Counted from the stretch's first letter, positions 9,454-18,477 are shown. The stretch is 64,000 nt of DNA from Saprospiraceae bacterium (GCA_016710235.1 JADJLG010000001.1:919501-983500), one strand, 5' to 3'. A program made the numbers and translations. The notes: generated from the letters alone by a model not told the origin.

Positions 9454-9960
9454 ATGATGAAATTAAAATTTTATATAACACTGGCATGCCTTAGTCTTGC
9501 AATAGCCGGAAATACACAAAAAATAGGCTATCTCAATTCTGTCAAATTCATTGATACTTTGCAGGAAGCAAAACTCCTTGCTGACCAATTGCTCCAATAT
9601 GAAAAATCTCTCTCTGAGACAGGAGAAAAAATGATTAGCAAGTTTCAGGAAGACTTAAAATTGTACCAGAAAGATCAACAAGCTGGTACATTAACGCCAA
9701 CAGCCCAAAAACAAAAAGAATCCGATTTGCAGGTGACACAGGAAGCTATCGTCAAATATCAGGAAAGTGCTAAAGAATCTCTGGACAAGCGGCGATTGGA
9801 GCTCACTAAGCCTCTGCTAGACAAAATAAGCAAAGCCATCATCGAGATGGGAAAAGAGCAAGGTTATATGTTCATATTCGATAGCTCCGTTGGATTACTA
9901 TACCAGCCTGAAGGTGAAGATATCAGCGCAAAGCTGATGGAGAAGCTCAACCGCATGTAA
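9454..9960 (+). CDS. OmpH/Skp-family periplasmic chaperone
   Basis: A 168-residue secreted coiled-coil protein of the OmpH (Skp) family, which holds unfolded outer-membrane proteins in the periplasm. A signal peptide (to about GNTQ) is followed by the family start KIGYLNSVKFID, a long Gln/Lys/Glu-rich helical hairpin (residues about 35-125) and the closing beta segment GYMFIFDSSVGLLY. This fits functionally with the parvulin/SurA operon nearby, although it is a separate transcription unit. A strong hairpin begins at the base after its stop codon. Confidence 0.88.
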   Translation: MMKLKFYITLACLSLAIAGNTQKIGYLNSVKFIDTLQEAKLLADQLLQYEKSLSETGEKMISKFQEDLKLYQKDQQAGTLTPTAQKQKESDLQVTQEAIVKYQESAKESLDKRRLELTKPLLDKISKAIIEMGKEQGYMFIFDSSVGLLYQPEGEDISAKLMEKLNRM

Positions 9961-9986
9961 GATTTCTGCTGTTATCAGCAGAAATC
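9961..9986. terminator. Perfect 11-bp hairpin after ompH
   Basis: GATTTCTGCTG-TTAT-CAGCAGAAATC, perfect arms directly after the ompH stop codon. There is no T-run behind it, so it could also act as an mRNA 3' stabiliser. Confidence 0.6.
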
Positions 9987-10726
9987 GCTCCATTTACAGT
10001 CGAGTCGGAGAATCAAAAACTCAGCCGATCTAACTCTTCAATTTTCATTTCAAGTTATCATCTGAGAATTATATTTGACATGTCATCGACGATGTCAAGA
10101 CTTTAAGATCAAGTTCCATGTTGCAAAACTCATAAATGCATATAAAAAAAATCCCCCGGATGGCTGAATCATTCCGGAGGATCATAATCACCTAATAGTG
10201 AAAAAACCACCCTATTTTATTCATATTCCGGAAACTAGGCCGGACTATGTTTATCACGCATTTTACAAAAATTGACCGGAGTTTTTCTTTCGATGCCTTT
10301 GCAAAAAGAAAAACTCCGGATTTTATTATTTTAATAAACCAAAACTTTCCAAGTAGATTTTAGCCAAAAGCGTGCAGGTAGTGTCACCATAGGACATTTG
10401 TTTTTGGGGTATAATTGGAAGGACCTCAGTCAATCACTACCTGCGCTTCAGGACTCTGACTTTTGGGAAATCAGAGCTAAACATTCAATAAATAATATTA
10501 AGGTAAAAAACGAACGACTAATGGATTGAGCGAAGCAATATAATTTGCTCTGCTGTGAGTATTTAGTTCAGTAGGACGTCACAATGTTATGGCGATCTGT
10601 TACACTTTACAAATTTTATAACGAAAATCTGTAAAAAATGGGTGATTACTCTGAAGTTTTACTACTTATTTATCAGGATTTTCCACTATATATTTTAATC
10701 CTGTTACCTTCGTTATTTCGAACAAT
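9987..10726. other. Gene-free stretch with CCGGA inverted repeats
   Basis: No gene supported. It contains a long inverted repeat (10276-10319, listed separately) and further imperfect CCGGA-centred repeats around 10150-10185 and 10228-10246. TACCTTCG near 10707 may be a -7-like element for the gene at 10727. Confidence 0.5.
10276..10319. terminator. Long inverted repeat, bidirectional terminator-like
   Basis: CCGGAGTTTTTCTTT (10276-10290) pairs perfectly with AAAGAAAAACTCCGG (10305-10319) around a 14-nt loop, followed by a T-rich tail (ATTTTATTATTTT). Such a structure can end transcription from either side. No gene lies immediately upstream, so it may serve an unrecognised small transcript or be a mobile palindrome. 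Confidence 0.5.
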
Positions 10727-11377
10727 ATGCCTCTTTACTTATCACAAAATTTAGGTGAACAACTGCATCTTGCGGTCTGGGAAATCAACGAATCAGATGA
10801 GTTTTTTCAAAATGCTTATTCTGTAAATGCGGATTTATTGAAATGGTTGGACGGTTTACACCCACTCAAACGCAAAGAATATCTCGCATCTAGGTATCTG
10901 ATACACAACCAGCTCGGTATTCATCCCGAAGAATCCCTTTTCAAAGACCAATATGGAAAAGTACACAGCAAAAAAGAAGATTTATTTATATCCATCAGTC
11001 ACTCTCATCGTTTTGCGGCTGCAGCATGGGGACAACAAAAAATGGGAGTTGACCTGCAAGTGTTTCAGAATAAAATTTGCAGTATTCTACCCAAATTTCT
11101 CAATGATGAAGAATTACAGTGGCTCGAGGAGTTTTCTGATGAAGAAAGCTGCATTAAAAACGCCGTTTTGTTTTGGTCACTCAAGGAAGCGGTATACAAG
11201 TGCTATGGCAAAAAAGAGATTTCGTTCAGAAACCAAATTCATCTTCAACTGGATCATAAATCTGATCAAGTCATCTGCCAGGAAGCATATATTGAAATCG
11301 ATTTTTCACTTCTATCATATCAAACCAAACATGGACTTGAAGCAGAATTTGCTTGGGCTACAGCGACACATCAGTAA
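10727..11377 (+). CDS. 4'-phosphopantetheinyl transferase superfamily protein
   Basis: A 216-residue Sfp-type transferase that would attach the phosphopantetheine arm of CoA to carrier proteins of fatty-acid, polyketide or peptide synthesis. The diagnostic motifs are present: ISISHSHRFAAAAWG, the magnesium-binding GVDLQ, and the WSLKEAVYKCYGKKE helix. The N-terminal half is the usual pseudo-repeat with KRKEYLASRYLI. The carrier protein is not encoded nearby. Its 3' end overlaps the next gene by 47 bp in another frame. Confidence 0.9.
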   Translation: MPLYLSQNLGEQLHLAVWEINESDEFFQNAYSVNADLLKWLDGLHPLKRKEYLASRYLIHNQLGIHPEESLFKDQYGKVHSKKEDLFISISHSHRFAAAAWGQQKMGVDLQVFQNKICSILPKFLNDEELQWLEEFSDEESCIKNAVLFWSLKEAVYKCYGKKEISFRNQIHLQLDHKSDQVICQEAYIEIDFSLLSYQTKHGLEAEFAWATATHQ

Positions 11378-11858
11378 TCAACTGACACTACTTATAGTAG
11401 TGTCACTGTATGCTTTTATTTCTTGTAAACGACCGGCTCAAGCTCCTCCCATTCAATCGGTAATTTCGGAAGAAGTTAACGACCTCATACCAAAGGATTT
11501 TTATGATTTTTATGAAAAGTTTCACTCAGACAGCAGTTTCCAGATGAATCATATCAGCTTTCCTCTTGAAGGTATACCGGATCAGGCTGATCCAAAATTT
11601 ATTGGCGACGAAAAGTTCTACTTTACCAATGACAATTGGACTATTCAAAAAAACATACGCAAGGATGCCGGAGATTTTAATGTAAGCTGGAAAGCGCTCA
11701 ATCCGATAATAATAGAAGAAACAGCAAAGCACAAGCATAATGATCTGAAGATTATCCGAAGATTTGCAAAAGTTTCAGACAGCTGGAGACTGATCTATTA
11801 CGCAGGAATGAATATGTACAAAAGTCCTGGTACAGACTCGCTCAATTCAAATTTTTAA
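11331..11858 (+). CDS. Lipoprotein, possibly DUF4348-like
   Basis: A 175-residue predicted lipoprotein. The ATG at 11331 gives a hydrophobic segment (LTLLIVVSLYAFISC) with a lipobox cysteine at about residue 33. The globular part has a DFYDFYEKFHSDSSFQ segment, FTNDNWTIQKN and a closing FAKVSDSWRLIYYAGMN, which resembles the Bacteroidota family DUF4348; this assignment is from memory of the pattern and uncertain. It overlaps the upstream transferase gene by 47 bp, so the start might lie a little further in, and its 3' end overlaps the convergent yceI gene by 17 bp. The open frame extends far upstream of 11331, but that part is a shadow of the transferase gene. Confidence 0.65.
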   Translation: MDLKQNLLGLQRHISNQLTLLIVVSLYAFISCKRPAQAPPIQSVISEEVNDLIPKDFYDFYEKFHSDSSFQMNHISFPLEGIPDQADPKFIGDEKFYFTNDNWTIQKNIRKDAGDFNVSWKALNPIIIEETAKHKHNDLKIIRRFAKVSDSWRLIYYAGMNMYKSPGTDSLNSNF

Positions 11859-12513
11859 TTGCCATCAACTTGCTGCTGATGTAAACTTCGTCGTCGATAA
11901 TTTTGTCTTTGATAGTAGAAAGCAAGGTTTTTGAAGAGTACATTACATTCCATTTTGTCCTGTCTATGACAAAAGGAGAGATTGAGATCATTACAGCTTC
12001 GCCACTGATGCTCATTTGAGCAGGAATGTCGACTGGATGAGAAATGCCTTTGATGGTGAGCACACCACTCAATAAAACATTATTGACAGAATCTGCACGC
12101 GACTCTGCTGCATTCAGTACATATTTTGCTCTGGAAAAACTGTCTACATTAAAGAAGTCCGGTGATTTCAAATGTTCTTCAAGATCTTCTTTACCGTCAC
12201 CAGACACCATATCTATATTTTTCAATGCGTGCATGTCTACTTCTATTTCTCCGGAAATTAGCTTTCCTTCATACAATTTGATCCATCCCTGTGCAATACC
12301 TAAAGATCCGTTGTGTGAACCTTTTATAGAGCTTCCTTTCCAATACAATAAGGATTTTGAAGTGTCGACAGTATATTTTTGTGCCAGAGAATCTGCAATT
12401 TGGCTAGAACTTGCAGCTTCGGATACTGCAGTCGATCCTGAGTTTTTGTCAGATTTGCAAGCGATGAATCCGGAGAGCAGCAAACAAAATAAAAAACAAT
12501 ATCTTTTCATCAT
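11842..12513 (-). CDS. YceI-family lipoprotein
   Basis: A 223-residue lipoprotein with a YceI domain, a lipocalin-like barrel that binds isoprenoid or fatty ligands in the cell envelope. MMKRYCFLFCLLLSGFIACK gives a lipobox (FIAC). The YceI core runs from VDTSKSLLYWKGSS through GSHNGSLGIAQGWI, HLKSPDFFNVDSF and LTIKGISHPVDIP to the closing FVIDRTKWNV. The start is one of two adjacent ATGs (12513 or 12510). It is convergent with, and overlaps by 17 bp, the lipoprotein gene at 11331. Confidence 0.88.
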   Translation of the reverse strand: MMKRYCFLFCLLLSGFIACKSDKNSGSTAVSEAASSSQIADSLAQKYTVDTSKSLLYWKGSSIKGSHNGSLGIAQGWIKLYEGKLISGEIEVDMHALKNIDMVSGDGKEDLEEHLKSPDFFNVDSFSRAKYVLNAAESRADSVNNVLLSGVLTIKGISHPVDIPAQMSISGEAVMISISPFVIDRTKWNVMYSSKTLLSTIKDKIIDDEVYISSKLMAIKNLN

Positions 12514-12726
12514 TATCAGTTGACCTGTAAAAATAATCACTACTCACCATACATCAAACCTATATCTGATATATCGCATTCATTGGGCACGAAGTCAAAC
12601 CCAATTTTTACAACTTAAATTGTATTGCGAATCATTGCATCTGCAATCTCAACATCAAAAATTGGGATAAAGGATCTTGGCAAAACGAACTGAAGAGGTT
12701 ACCTTCACATTATTTCAAAAAAACTC

Positions 12727-13155
12727 ATGTCTATGAAATATCTTTTGACTTTCTTGCTCAATGCAATATCATTGTCGATTTTCTGCCAAAATAGTCCTGC
12801 AGGCATTTGGAAAACGGTTGATGACCAAAGTGGTAAAGAAAAATCGTATGTCGAAATCTACATGAAGAACGACAGCTATTTTGCTAAAGTTGTCAAACTC
12901 CTCCCAGGTGCCACAACGCAAATTTGCAATGATTGTCCAGGTGATAAAAAAGGAAAGAATCTGGTTGGATTAGATATCATGTGGAACATGAGCAAGTATA
13001 AGAACTATTGGTCCAACGGTCAAATCGTGGATCCAAAAAATGGGAAAGTATATTCTTGCAGTATGTGGCTCAAAAGCCCTGAGGAGCTTGAAGTACGAGG
13101 TTATTTTGGGATTTCTCTTCTGGGCCGAACTCAAAGTTGGTACAGAGTGAAATAA
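12727..13155 (+). CDS. DUF2147 secreted protein
   Basis: A 142-residue exported protein. After the signal peptide (to about SIFCQ) comes a DUF2147 domain: PAGIWKTVDDQSGKEKSYVEIY, a CNDCPGDKKGKNLVGLDI loop with two cysteines, and the closing ARGYFGISLLGRTQSWYR-like pattern (here VRGYFGISLLGRTQSW). The family is widespread in Bacteroidota and Proteobacteria; its function is not known. TTACCTTCA upstream at 12697-12705 with a TTGG about 22 bp before it may be its promoter. Confidence 0.88.
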   Translation: MSMKYLLTFLLNAISLSIFCQNSPAGIWKTVDDQSGKEKSYVEIYMKNDSYFAKVVKLLPGATTQICNDCPGDKKGKNLVGLDIMWNMSKYKNYWSNGQIVDPKNGKVYSCSMWLKSPEELEVRGYFGISLLGRTQSWYRVK

Positions 13156-13210
13156 ATCAATCGATCATAACAATAAGACAGAGTCATCAGAAGTTATTGT
13201 ACTATCATAA

Positions 13211-13450
13211 ATGATCACAATTCAGCCTATGGTAGATACTTTTACATTAAATCAGTTAGTACGTTACACTTACAATGAATGCAGCCCGACAGAATCACAG
13301 CTGATCGAGGAATTTGCGGATTCAGATTGCGATATCTCAAATGAAATAAAAGAATTGCGTGAAGCAAGAAAAGGCCTTCCTAAGGTTCTGTTTTATCCTC
13401 ATCGCGACACTATCCGGTCAATACTGGATTACAGCCTGATATCGGGATAG
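13211..13450 (+). CDS. Conserved small protein, unknown function
   Basis: A 79-residue soluble, acidic protein with a helical N-terminal half (TLNQLVRYTYNECSPTESQ, then IEEFADSD) and a short C-terminal segment SIRSILDYSLISG-like in character. The sequence looks like the small Bacteroidota proteins often annotated only as hypothetical; the N-terminal composition recalls anti-sigma-factor-like helices, but no zinc motif is present. It stands alone between two + strand genes. An internal ATG at 13229 is a possible alternative start. Confidence 0.6.
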   Translation: MITIQPMVDTFTLNQLVRYTYNECSPTESQLIEEFADSDCDISNEIKELREARKGLPKVLFYPHRDTIRSILDYSLISG

Positions 13451-13524
13451 AGATAAGTCGTTGTTTCACTTTTTGCCTCCCTGCTTCATCATCGGTGGTA
13501 ATGAAATAGTTATTCTTGCATGAC

Positions 13525-14559
13525 ATGAAAGTTTTGCTGGTTCTTTTATTCATACTGATTTGTTTCAGCGCTTTTTTTCTTTATCCTCCTCATCAAAAAT
13601 CAGAAGTCTGTCCTTTGTTGATTAAAGGGGTGAACTTTGTCGCGCCTCCTGAACCTTTCCAATCAGATCCAATGGTCCCTATCAAACAGCTAGGGATAGA
13701 CTGGATAGCTTTAATCCCTTATGCTTTTAGTTCTGGAAACCGTCCTGAATTGCATTATGATGTCAATCACTGGCAATGGTGGGGAGAAACCCCTGAAGGT
13801 ATTCGCGAAAGTATAAGGTTGGCAAGGCAGAATAAGCTCAATGTTATGCTTAAACCTCATGTGTATATTCATAGAAAATGGATAGGTGACCTGGATTTTG
13901 ATTCAGACAGTGCCTGGAGCTTATGGGAACAAGCTTATGAAAAATACATTCTCGACATCGCAGCTATAGCCAACGAATCTCAGGTGGAAATGATTTGCAT
14001 TGGAACAGAAATTAAACATTCTGCCGAGAGGCGGCCGCAATTTTGGCGCAAGCTCATTCAAAAACTGCGCAAAATCTATTCCGGCAAATTGTGTTATAGC
14101 GCCAATTGGGATCAATATAGCACTGTTCCCTTCTGGAATGAGCTTGACTACATTGGTATAAGCGCTTATTTTCCACTCACAGATGAACGTACACCTTCAA
14201 AAGAATTGCTCTTAGAAAAATGGAAACCATGGCAATCAGAATTGGAAATGTTTTCAAAGCAGATGCAAAAACCTATTTTATTTACTGAATATGGTTATCT
14301 GAGTGTAGATAGCTGCGCAGGAAAGTCATGGGAACTAGAGCCTAATGTCGATCGTTTACAGGTCAATGAACAAGCCCAGGCCAATGCATTTGATGCTTTG
14401 TATTCCGCTTTTTGGTGTAAGCCTTACTTTGCCGGGGGGTTTTTGTGGAAATGGTTCCCTGAAATGAAAGGTCATGAAGGTTATCCGGAAAAAGATTATA
14501 CACCACAGGGTAAGTTAGCCGAATCCATCATCAAACATTGGAATGAAAATCATAAATAA
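13525..14559 (+). CDS. Glycoside hydrolase, GH113-like
   Basis: A 344-residue exported or membrane-anchored TIM-barrel hydrolase resembling GH113 beta-mannanases. After a hydrophobic N-terminus (MKVLLVLLFILICFSAFFL) the visible landmarks are IKGVNFVAPP, the strand MLKPHVYIHRKWIG, the acid/base strand ICIGTEIKHSA and the nucleophile strand PILFTEYGYLSVD. The C-terminal GGFLWKWFPE closes the barrel. It would act on a beta-mannose-type glycan; the substrate is not certain. The ATG at 13525 was preferred to an upstream TTG at 13516. The 3' end overlaps the next gene by 17 bp. Confidence 0.82.
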   Translation: MKVLLVLLFILICFSAFFLYPPHQKSEVCPLLIKGVNFVAPPEPFQSDPMVPIKQLGIDWIALIPYAFSSGNRPELHYDVNHWQWWGETPEGIRESIRLARQNKLNVMLKPHVYIHRKWIGDLDFDSDSAWSLWEQAYEKYILDIAAIANESQVEMICIGTEIKHSAERRPQFWRKLIQKLRKIYSGKLCYSANWDQYSTVPFWNELDYIGISAYFPLTDERTPSKELLLEKWKPWQSELEMFSKQMQKPILFTEYGYLSVDSCAGKSWELEPNVDRLQVNEQAQANAFDALYSAFWCKPYFAGGFLWKWFPEMKGHEGYPEKDYTPQGKLAESIIKHWNENHK

Positions 14560-14992
14560 TAAATTCTGGTATGCAGTTCTTGCATTGATCCTCTTTCAAG
14601 TCTGTTCACTGAAAGCTCAGGGAGACTGGGAGCTTTTATCAAAGGTCAGCTTTAAAAAGATGATGGACGAAAATATGGGATTTGAAGTCGATTTTCCGCT
14701 TTTTAGCAAGGATTTGCAGTCTAGAGAAAACACCCTGGTCGAATTGCGCGGATTTATTATACCCACAGACGGCTACAAGAACCAACAAGAATTCGTTTTT
14801 TCACAATTTCCTTATAAAAACTGCTTCTTTTGTGGTGGTGCAGGACCTGAAACTGTAATTGAAGTCCACACTCTAAAGCCAATCCTTTATACTTCTGAAA
14901 AAATCACACTGAGGGGGAAGCTCAAGCTCAATCGAAGTGACCTCAATAGACTCATGTTCCAACTTTCAAATGCTGAGAAAATAGACCCGTAG
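14543..14992 (+). CDS. Secreted DUF3299-like protein
   Basis: A 149-residue exported protein (signal peptide to about SLKAQ). The central part, LVELRGFIIPTDGYK, then FPYKNCFFCGGAGPETVIEVH, matches the pattern of DUF3299-type proteins: a beta-rich domain with a paired cysteine motif (CFFC) suited to metal binding or disulphide formation. The closing KITLRGKLKLNRSDLNRLMFQL is also typical. It overlaps the hydrolase gene by 17 bp and is probably translated from the same transcript. Function unknown. Confidence 0.7.
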   Translation: MKIINNKFWYAVLALILFQVCSLKAQGDWELLSKVSFKKMMDENMGFEVDFPLFSKDLQSRENTLVELRGFIIPTDGYKNQQEFVFSQFPYKNCFFCGGAGPETVIEVHTLKPILYTSEKITLRGKLKLNRSDLNRLMFQLSNAEKIDP

Positions 14993-15124
14993 GGGGATGG
15001 GTTACATGAGCAGTGTTTCTCAATAGGATAAATTCTTTTATTTTTTATGACAACAGGGATGTGGAATGTCCTTGTTTGGGATAGGAGAACCCAAATTTTG
15101 GTGGAAAGCTGAGCCTTTTACAAA

Positions 15125-15132
15125 TACTTTTG
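15125..15132 (+). promoter_or_regulatory. Bacteroidota-type -7 element before rpoN
   Basis: TACTTTTG matches TAnnTTTG exactly, 27 bp before the chosen rpoN ATG at 15159. A TTTG at 15097-15100 is a possible but rather distant -33 element. The position supports the 15159 start over the longer open frame. Confidence 0.45.
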
Positions 15133-15158
15133 TGAAAATAATTGTTGCTTTATTATCC

Positions 15159-16631
15159 ATGTTTCGCCAGAATCTCCAACAAATACAAAAGCAGAAAATG
15201 AATCTGTCTCCACAACAGATTCAGCTTTTGCAATTCATCCAATACAACTCTGCTGAATTGGACAAAGAGCTCAGAGATGAAGTTTTGGACAATCCAATGC
15301 TGGAAATTCTCCAGGATACCCCTGAAAATCAGGACCCTCAGGAGTATGACAGAACCGATGAAGAAAATAATGATACTCTTACCTCAGAGGAAACAGGGGA
15401 GCTTATGGACCGAATTCTGCAGGACGATGAGGAGACAGCTGAGGATTATCAGCTCGCCCAACATCAGGATACGGATTTGTCAGGATTTCCTACGCTTGCT
15501 GAATCTGTGGACTTTAGGAAAAACCTACAGCAGCAAATTCATTTACTCGATATAGATACTTCCCAAAAATCTCTTTGTGAATACATTATCAATAGTTTGG
15601 ATGATGATGGTTACCTGCGCATGTCAAACGATGACTTGCTGGACAATTTGGCTTTTTACCATAACCTTTTTATCGACGAATCAGAGCTACAGGATGCCGT
15701 AGAGACAATACAAAGTCTAGACCCTCCGGGCATTGGTGCAAGAAATCTACAGGAGTGTTTACTTCTCCAACTCGAATCCAAACATGCTAAAACAGAATGC
15801 ATCCAGGCTGCTTTTGAAATAGTAAAATCGCACCTGCAGGACCTCGCCCAAAAGTCCTATGTTAAAATTCAACATCAGCTTCACTTGAGTGAAACAGAAC
15901 TCAAATGTGCCATACAGCTGATTCAAAAACTGAATCCAAAACCCGTGGGCTTGAATTCGACCGCTCAGACCAAAAGTCAGCAAATCATACCTGAATTTGT
16001 CATCGAAAGAATAGACTCCGACAAACTGAATATATCGCTGGCTACTCAACAAGTACAAATCAAGCTGAACAAAGAAAAAGTAGAGGAACTCGACAAGCAA
16101 AAAAGTATCAAACGCGCAGGAAAATCCCAAAAAGCAGCACTTCAGTACCTGCAATCCAAATTTGACTCCGCTAAATGGCTGATGGAAATGATCCATCAAA
16201 GAGAAAACAATATGTTGGATGTGATGAAATCCATCGTGTTGTTTCAAAAGAAGTTTTTTCTTACCGGAGATCGTAATGATCTCAAACCAATGGTACTAAA
16301 AGATATTGCGGATTTGACCGGACTCAATGCATCAACCATCTCGAGAGTGACCAGCAGCAAGTACGCTCTCACAGATTTTGGAGTAATCAGTTTGAAATCC
16401 TTGTTTCAACAAGCCATGTCAAAATCTGATGGCAAGCAAGTCACAAATCAGGAAATCATGGCCAGGCTCAAAGAATTAGTAGATGCAGAGAGTAAGTTGG
16501 AACCTCTTTCGGATTTGCAAATTGCGGTGGAGCTAGAAAAAAGCGGTTATCCGATAGCGAGACGAACAGTTGCTAAATATCGTGAAATTCTGAAAATAGA
16601 AAACGCTAACAATCGCAAACAAAATTTTTAA
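15159..16631 (+). CDS. rpoN: RNA polymerase sigma-54 factor
   Basis: A 490-residue sigma-54. Region I begins at residue 2 with FRQNLQQIQKQKMNLSPQQI and continues with the activator-interaction helix. The acidic region II follows (DTPENQDPQEYDRTDEENN). The core-binding domain contains LDPPGIGARNLQECLLLQL. Near the C-terminus the DNA-binding part has LTGLNASTISRVTSSKYA and the RpoN box ARRTVAKYRE, both intact. It directs core polymerase to -24/-12 promoters and needs an AAA+ activator, none of which is in the window. The longer frame to 15066 lacks family similarity. Confidence 0.95.
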   Translation: MFRQNLQQIQKQKMNLSPQQIQLLQFIQYNSAELDKELRDEVLDNPMLEILQDTPENQDPQEYDRTDEENNDTLTSEETGELMDRILQDDEETAEDYQLAQHQDTDLSGFPTLAESVDFRKNLQQQIHLLDIDTSQKSLCEYIINSLDDDGYLRMSNDDLLDNLAFYHNLFIDESELQDAVETIQSLDPPGIGARNLQECLLLQLESKHAKTECIQAAFEIVKSHLQDLAQKSYVKIQHQLHLSETELKCAIQLIQKLNPKPVGLNSTAQTKSQQIIPEFVIERIDSDKLNISLATQQVQIKLNKEKVEELDKQKSIKRAGKSQKAALQYLQSKFDSAKWLMEMIHQRENNMLDVMKSIVLFQKKFFLTGDRNDLKPMVLKDIADLTGLNASTISRVTSSKYALTDFGVISLKSLFQQAMSKSDGKQVTNQEIMARLKELVDAESKLEPLSDLQIAVELEKSGYPIARRTVAKYREILKIENANNRKQNF

Positions 16632-16675
16632 AAGCGCTTGAAATTAAAATCTGTTTGCTCCCCTCCCACAAGGCA

Positions 16676-16798
16676 GTGTTATCTCTTTCTGTGTTTATTG
16701 TACTCATGTTATTGATCAGTGGAAAATCAAATATCGTTTACGGTGTTGTCTTGTTAGTAAATTTTCTCGCTTATATTCTCCTGATCATACATCCATAG
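16676..16798 (+). CDS. Possible 40-residue membrane peptide
   Basis: A GTG-started 40-codon frame with two strongly hydrophobic stretches (VLSLSVFIVLMLLI and VVLLVNFLAYILLIIH) separated by SGKSNIVYG. An in-frame TTG at 16655 could extend it. Composition suggests a small membrane protein, but no family is recognised and it may be chance. The rest of 16632-16936 has no gene. Confidence 0.25.
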   Translation: MLSLSVFIVLMLLISGKSNIVYGVVLLVNFLAYILLIIHP

Positions 16799-16852
16799 AT
16801 CTATGGGTTAGGAATTCATGCTCAGATTGTAGTTGGTTTAAAGCGATGTGAT

Positions 16853-16889
16853 AAGCTTTTATGAAAGCTTGGAATTCCGCTTTTTTTAT
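16853..16889 (+). terminator. Hairpin followed by T-rich tract
   Basis: AAGCTTT-TATG-AAAGCTT (16853-16870), then GGAATTCCGC and a T-rich run. It may terminate transcription coming from rpoN. TATCTTTA just downstream may begin the glsB transcript. Confidence 0.35.
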
Positions 16890-16936
16890 TTTATCTTTAC
16901 CAAATAATCATTTTATCACAATCAAAATTTTCACAA

Positions 16937-17191
16937 ATGGACTTAAACACATTAGTAGTTGTTTTGATAGTCGGTGCAATAGCCGGGTGGTTGGCAGGTG
17001 AGCTCAGAAGAGGCTATGGTTTTGGCTTGTTAGGCAATATCATTGTTGGTATACTGGGCGGTTTCCTAGGAAATTGGCTTTTTGGAGTTCTCGGAATTCA
17101 TTTAGGAAGCGGTTTGTTAAGTAGTATTATTACTTCCGTTGTTGGTGCGCTTGTATTGCTGTTCCTTATTGGACTTGTGAAGAGGAGTTAA
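16937..17191 (+). CDS. GlsB/YeaQ/YmgE-family membrane protein
   Basis: An 84-residue, three-helix glycine-rich inner-membrane protein of the GlsB/YeaQ/YmgE ('transglycosylase-associated') family, often induced under stress. The start (LNTLVVVLIVGAIAGWLAGEL), the RRGYGFGLLGNIIVGILGG segment and the final LVKRS are typical, and the length is usual for the family. The precise role is unknown. Confidence 0.9.
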   Translation: MDLNTLVVVLIVGAIAGWLAGELRRGYGFGLLGNIIVGILGGFLGNWLFGVLGIHLGSGLLSSIITSVVGALVLLFLIGLVKRS

Positions 17192-17369
17192 TCCTTCAGT
17201 TTCGATTTCATCACAAGATTAAAGATTACATTTATATTTATTATAATGCTTTAATTCAATGCAGTTACAGCTTATTGCATAGATCGGCTTTAATTTTTGT
17301 ATAGGACGTTCAATATTTCTGCTGGTTTTTGATTATACCATTTTTTTACCAGTATTATGTACACTGATT

Positions 17370-17624
17370 TTATGCAATGTAAAACTTGCCACGCAAGAAA
17401 TGTCCATCTTGGGAGTGTAAAAAAAATATGTATAATCCTGAAGCTAAATTTTGTCTTTCAATTACATTCCGAGTTGTAGTAATATCCGAAATCACTTGTA
17501 CCAGTTGTCCTGTCGAGTGGTAAATCATCATTGTACTGAACTTTTCGAGACTATTCCATTCTAAAATGGTCGATTGATCCATAGGATTGCGTACAATTAT
17601 GTATTGCTGATTAGATTTAATATC
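17370..17624 (-). pseudogene. T9SS sorting-domain remnant
   Basis: A stranded C-terminal sorting domain. The frame is open from 17624 to the stop at 17370 and reads NQQYIIVRNPMDQSTI, then HSTGQLVQVISDI and NLASGLYIFFLHSQDG, with the usual ending GKFYIA. This is the standard N-P-(x)-(D/S)...GLY pattern of T9SS cargo. A TGA at 17625-17627 cuts it off and no cargo domain remains upstream, so the original gene has been deleted or rearranged. Confidence 0.7.
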
Positions 17625-17633
17625 TCAGAGGGC

Positions 17634-17923
17634 AGTTTTTCCACAAAATGGAGACCTATTATTCCGTACTTAAATCCCGCTAAAAATGAAGGGAAAAAGG
17701 TATTGTTTTTGCATGGTGCGACGTCTAAGGATTTAAATGTAAAATTACATACTAAGCTCGGCTAGTTTGGTGAGTGAATAACACTGAGTATAGTATCACA
17801 GGAGGAAACATAAATTTTGTTATTCGACCCGGATTGGAATTGCCAAGTGTTACAGAAGGCGCATCTATCAAAGTTTTTGAAGCAGTGATAGATGCATTAT
17901 CAGATTTAAATAAGTCTTACTGA
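17634..17923 (+). pseudogene. Possible coding relic, unknown
   Basis: Two protein-like + strand segments without proper starts: one in frame to 17765 (KWRPIIPYLNP, KKVLFLHGATSKDLN) and one in another frame from 17774 to the TGA at 17921 (EYSITGGNINFVIRPGLEL, then SIKVFEAVIDALSDL). The composition looks coding, but the family is not recognised and a chance origin cannot be excluded. Confidence 0.3.
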
Positions 17924-18096
17924 GAAACAGCTCCACGACTTTGATCGTAAAATTTTGAATTGTCCGAAGAAAACTCGATACCATAATCAGCTCCTGAAGG
18001 CCTCAGCCGGATTATATTTGACAATTTACCGGTATAATAGTCAAAGTCAATTATCACTACTATTGCCGGAGTTCGATTTTCTGCAACCAAGCCTAT

Positions 18097-18477
18097 TCAT
18101 TTTCCCTCTGACGCAGCTTTCATTTGACCTATTGCAGCCCCGCATCCTTTTTCAAAAACTTGATTCGCTGTGTGATCGGATCTAATTCTGGTGATTACAG
18201 TTGGTTCAATACCCTCAGGAGTGACTCTGTAAGCGAAGAATGCATCAGAAAAGTATTTGTGCGTTAGGACACAAATGTCAGTGTCATTTGGATGTGCTAT
18301 AGCACATATTTTTTCAATCACTGCATCTAATAATTTTAAATTTTTCTGATCCGTCAACACAGCTCCAAAAAAATCGTCCAAATACATGTCTAGAAGCGGA
18401 TATCTGAATCCATTTGTCAGGAATCTTTCCAATCTGTCTGTTGTAAATAAATAAGATCTTGAATCGCTGTCGGGCAT
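18097..18477 (-). CDS. Hypothetical protein
   Basis: A 126-residue soluble protein I do not recognise. It opens MPDSDSRSYLFTTDRLERFL, has mixed helix/strand character (LLDAVIEKICAIAHPNDTD, HKYFSDAFFAYRVTPEG) and ends GAAIGQMKAASEGK. It has no signal peptide or membrane segment. The open frame is unbroken and its composition is protein-like, so it is kept as probably real. It stands alone between T9SS debris and the antiporter operon. Confidence 0.5.
   Translation of the reverse strand: MPDSDSRSYLFTTDRLERFLTNGFRYPLLDMYLDDFFGAVLTDQKNLKLLDAVIEKICAIAHPNDTDICVLTHKYFSDAFFAYRVTPEGIEPTVITRIRSDHTANQVFEKGCGAAIGQMKAASEGK

Noticed and set aside
10953..11330. N-terminal extension of the lipoprotein frame
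   Set aside because: It is the phosphopantetheinyl transferase gene read in another frame; the lipobox follows the ATG at 11331.
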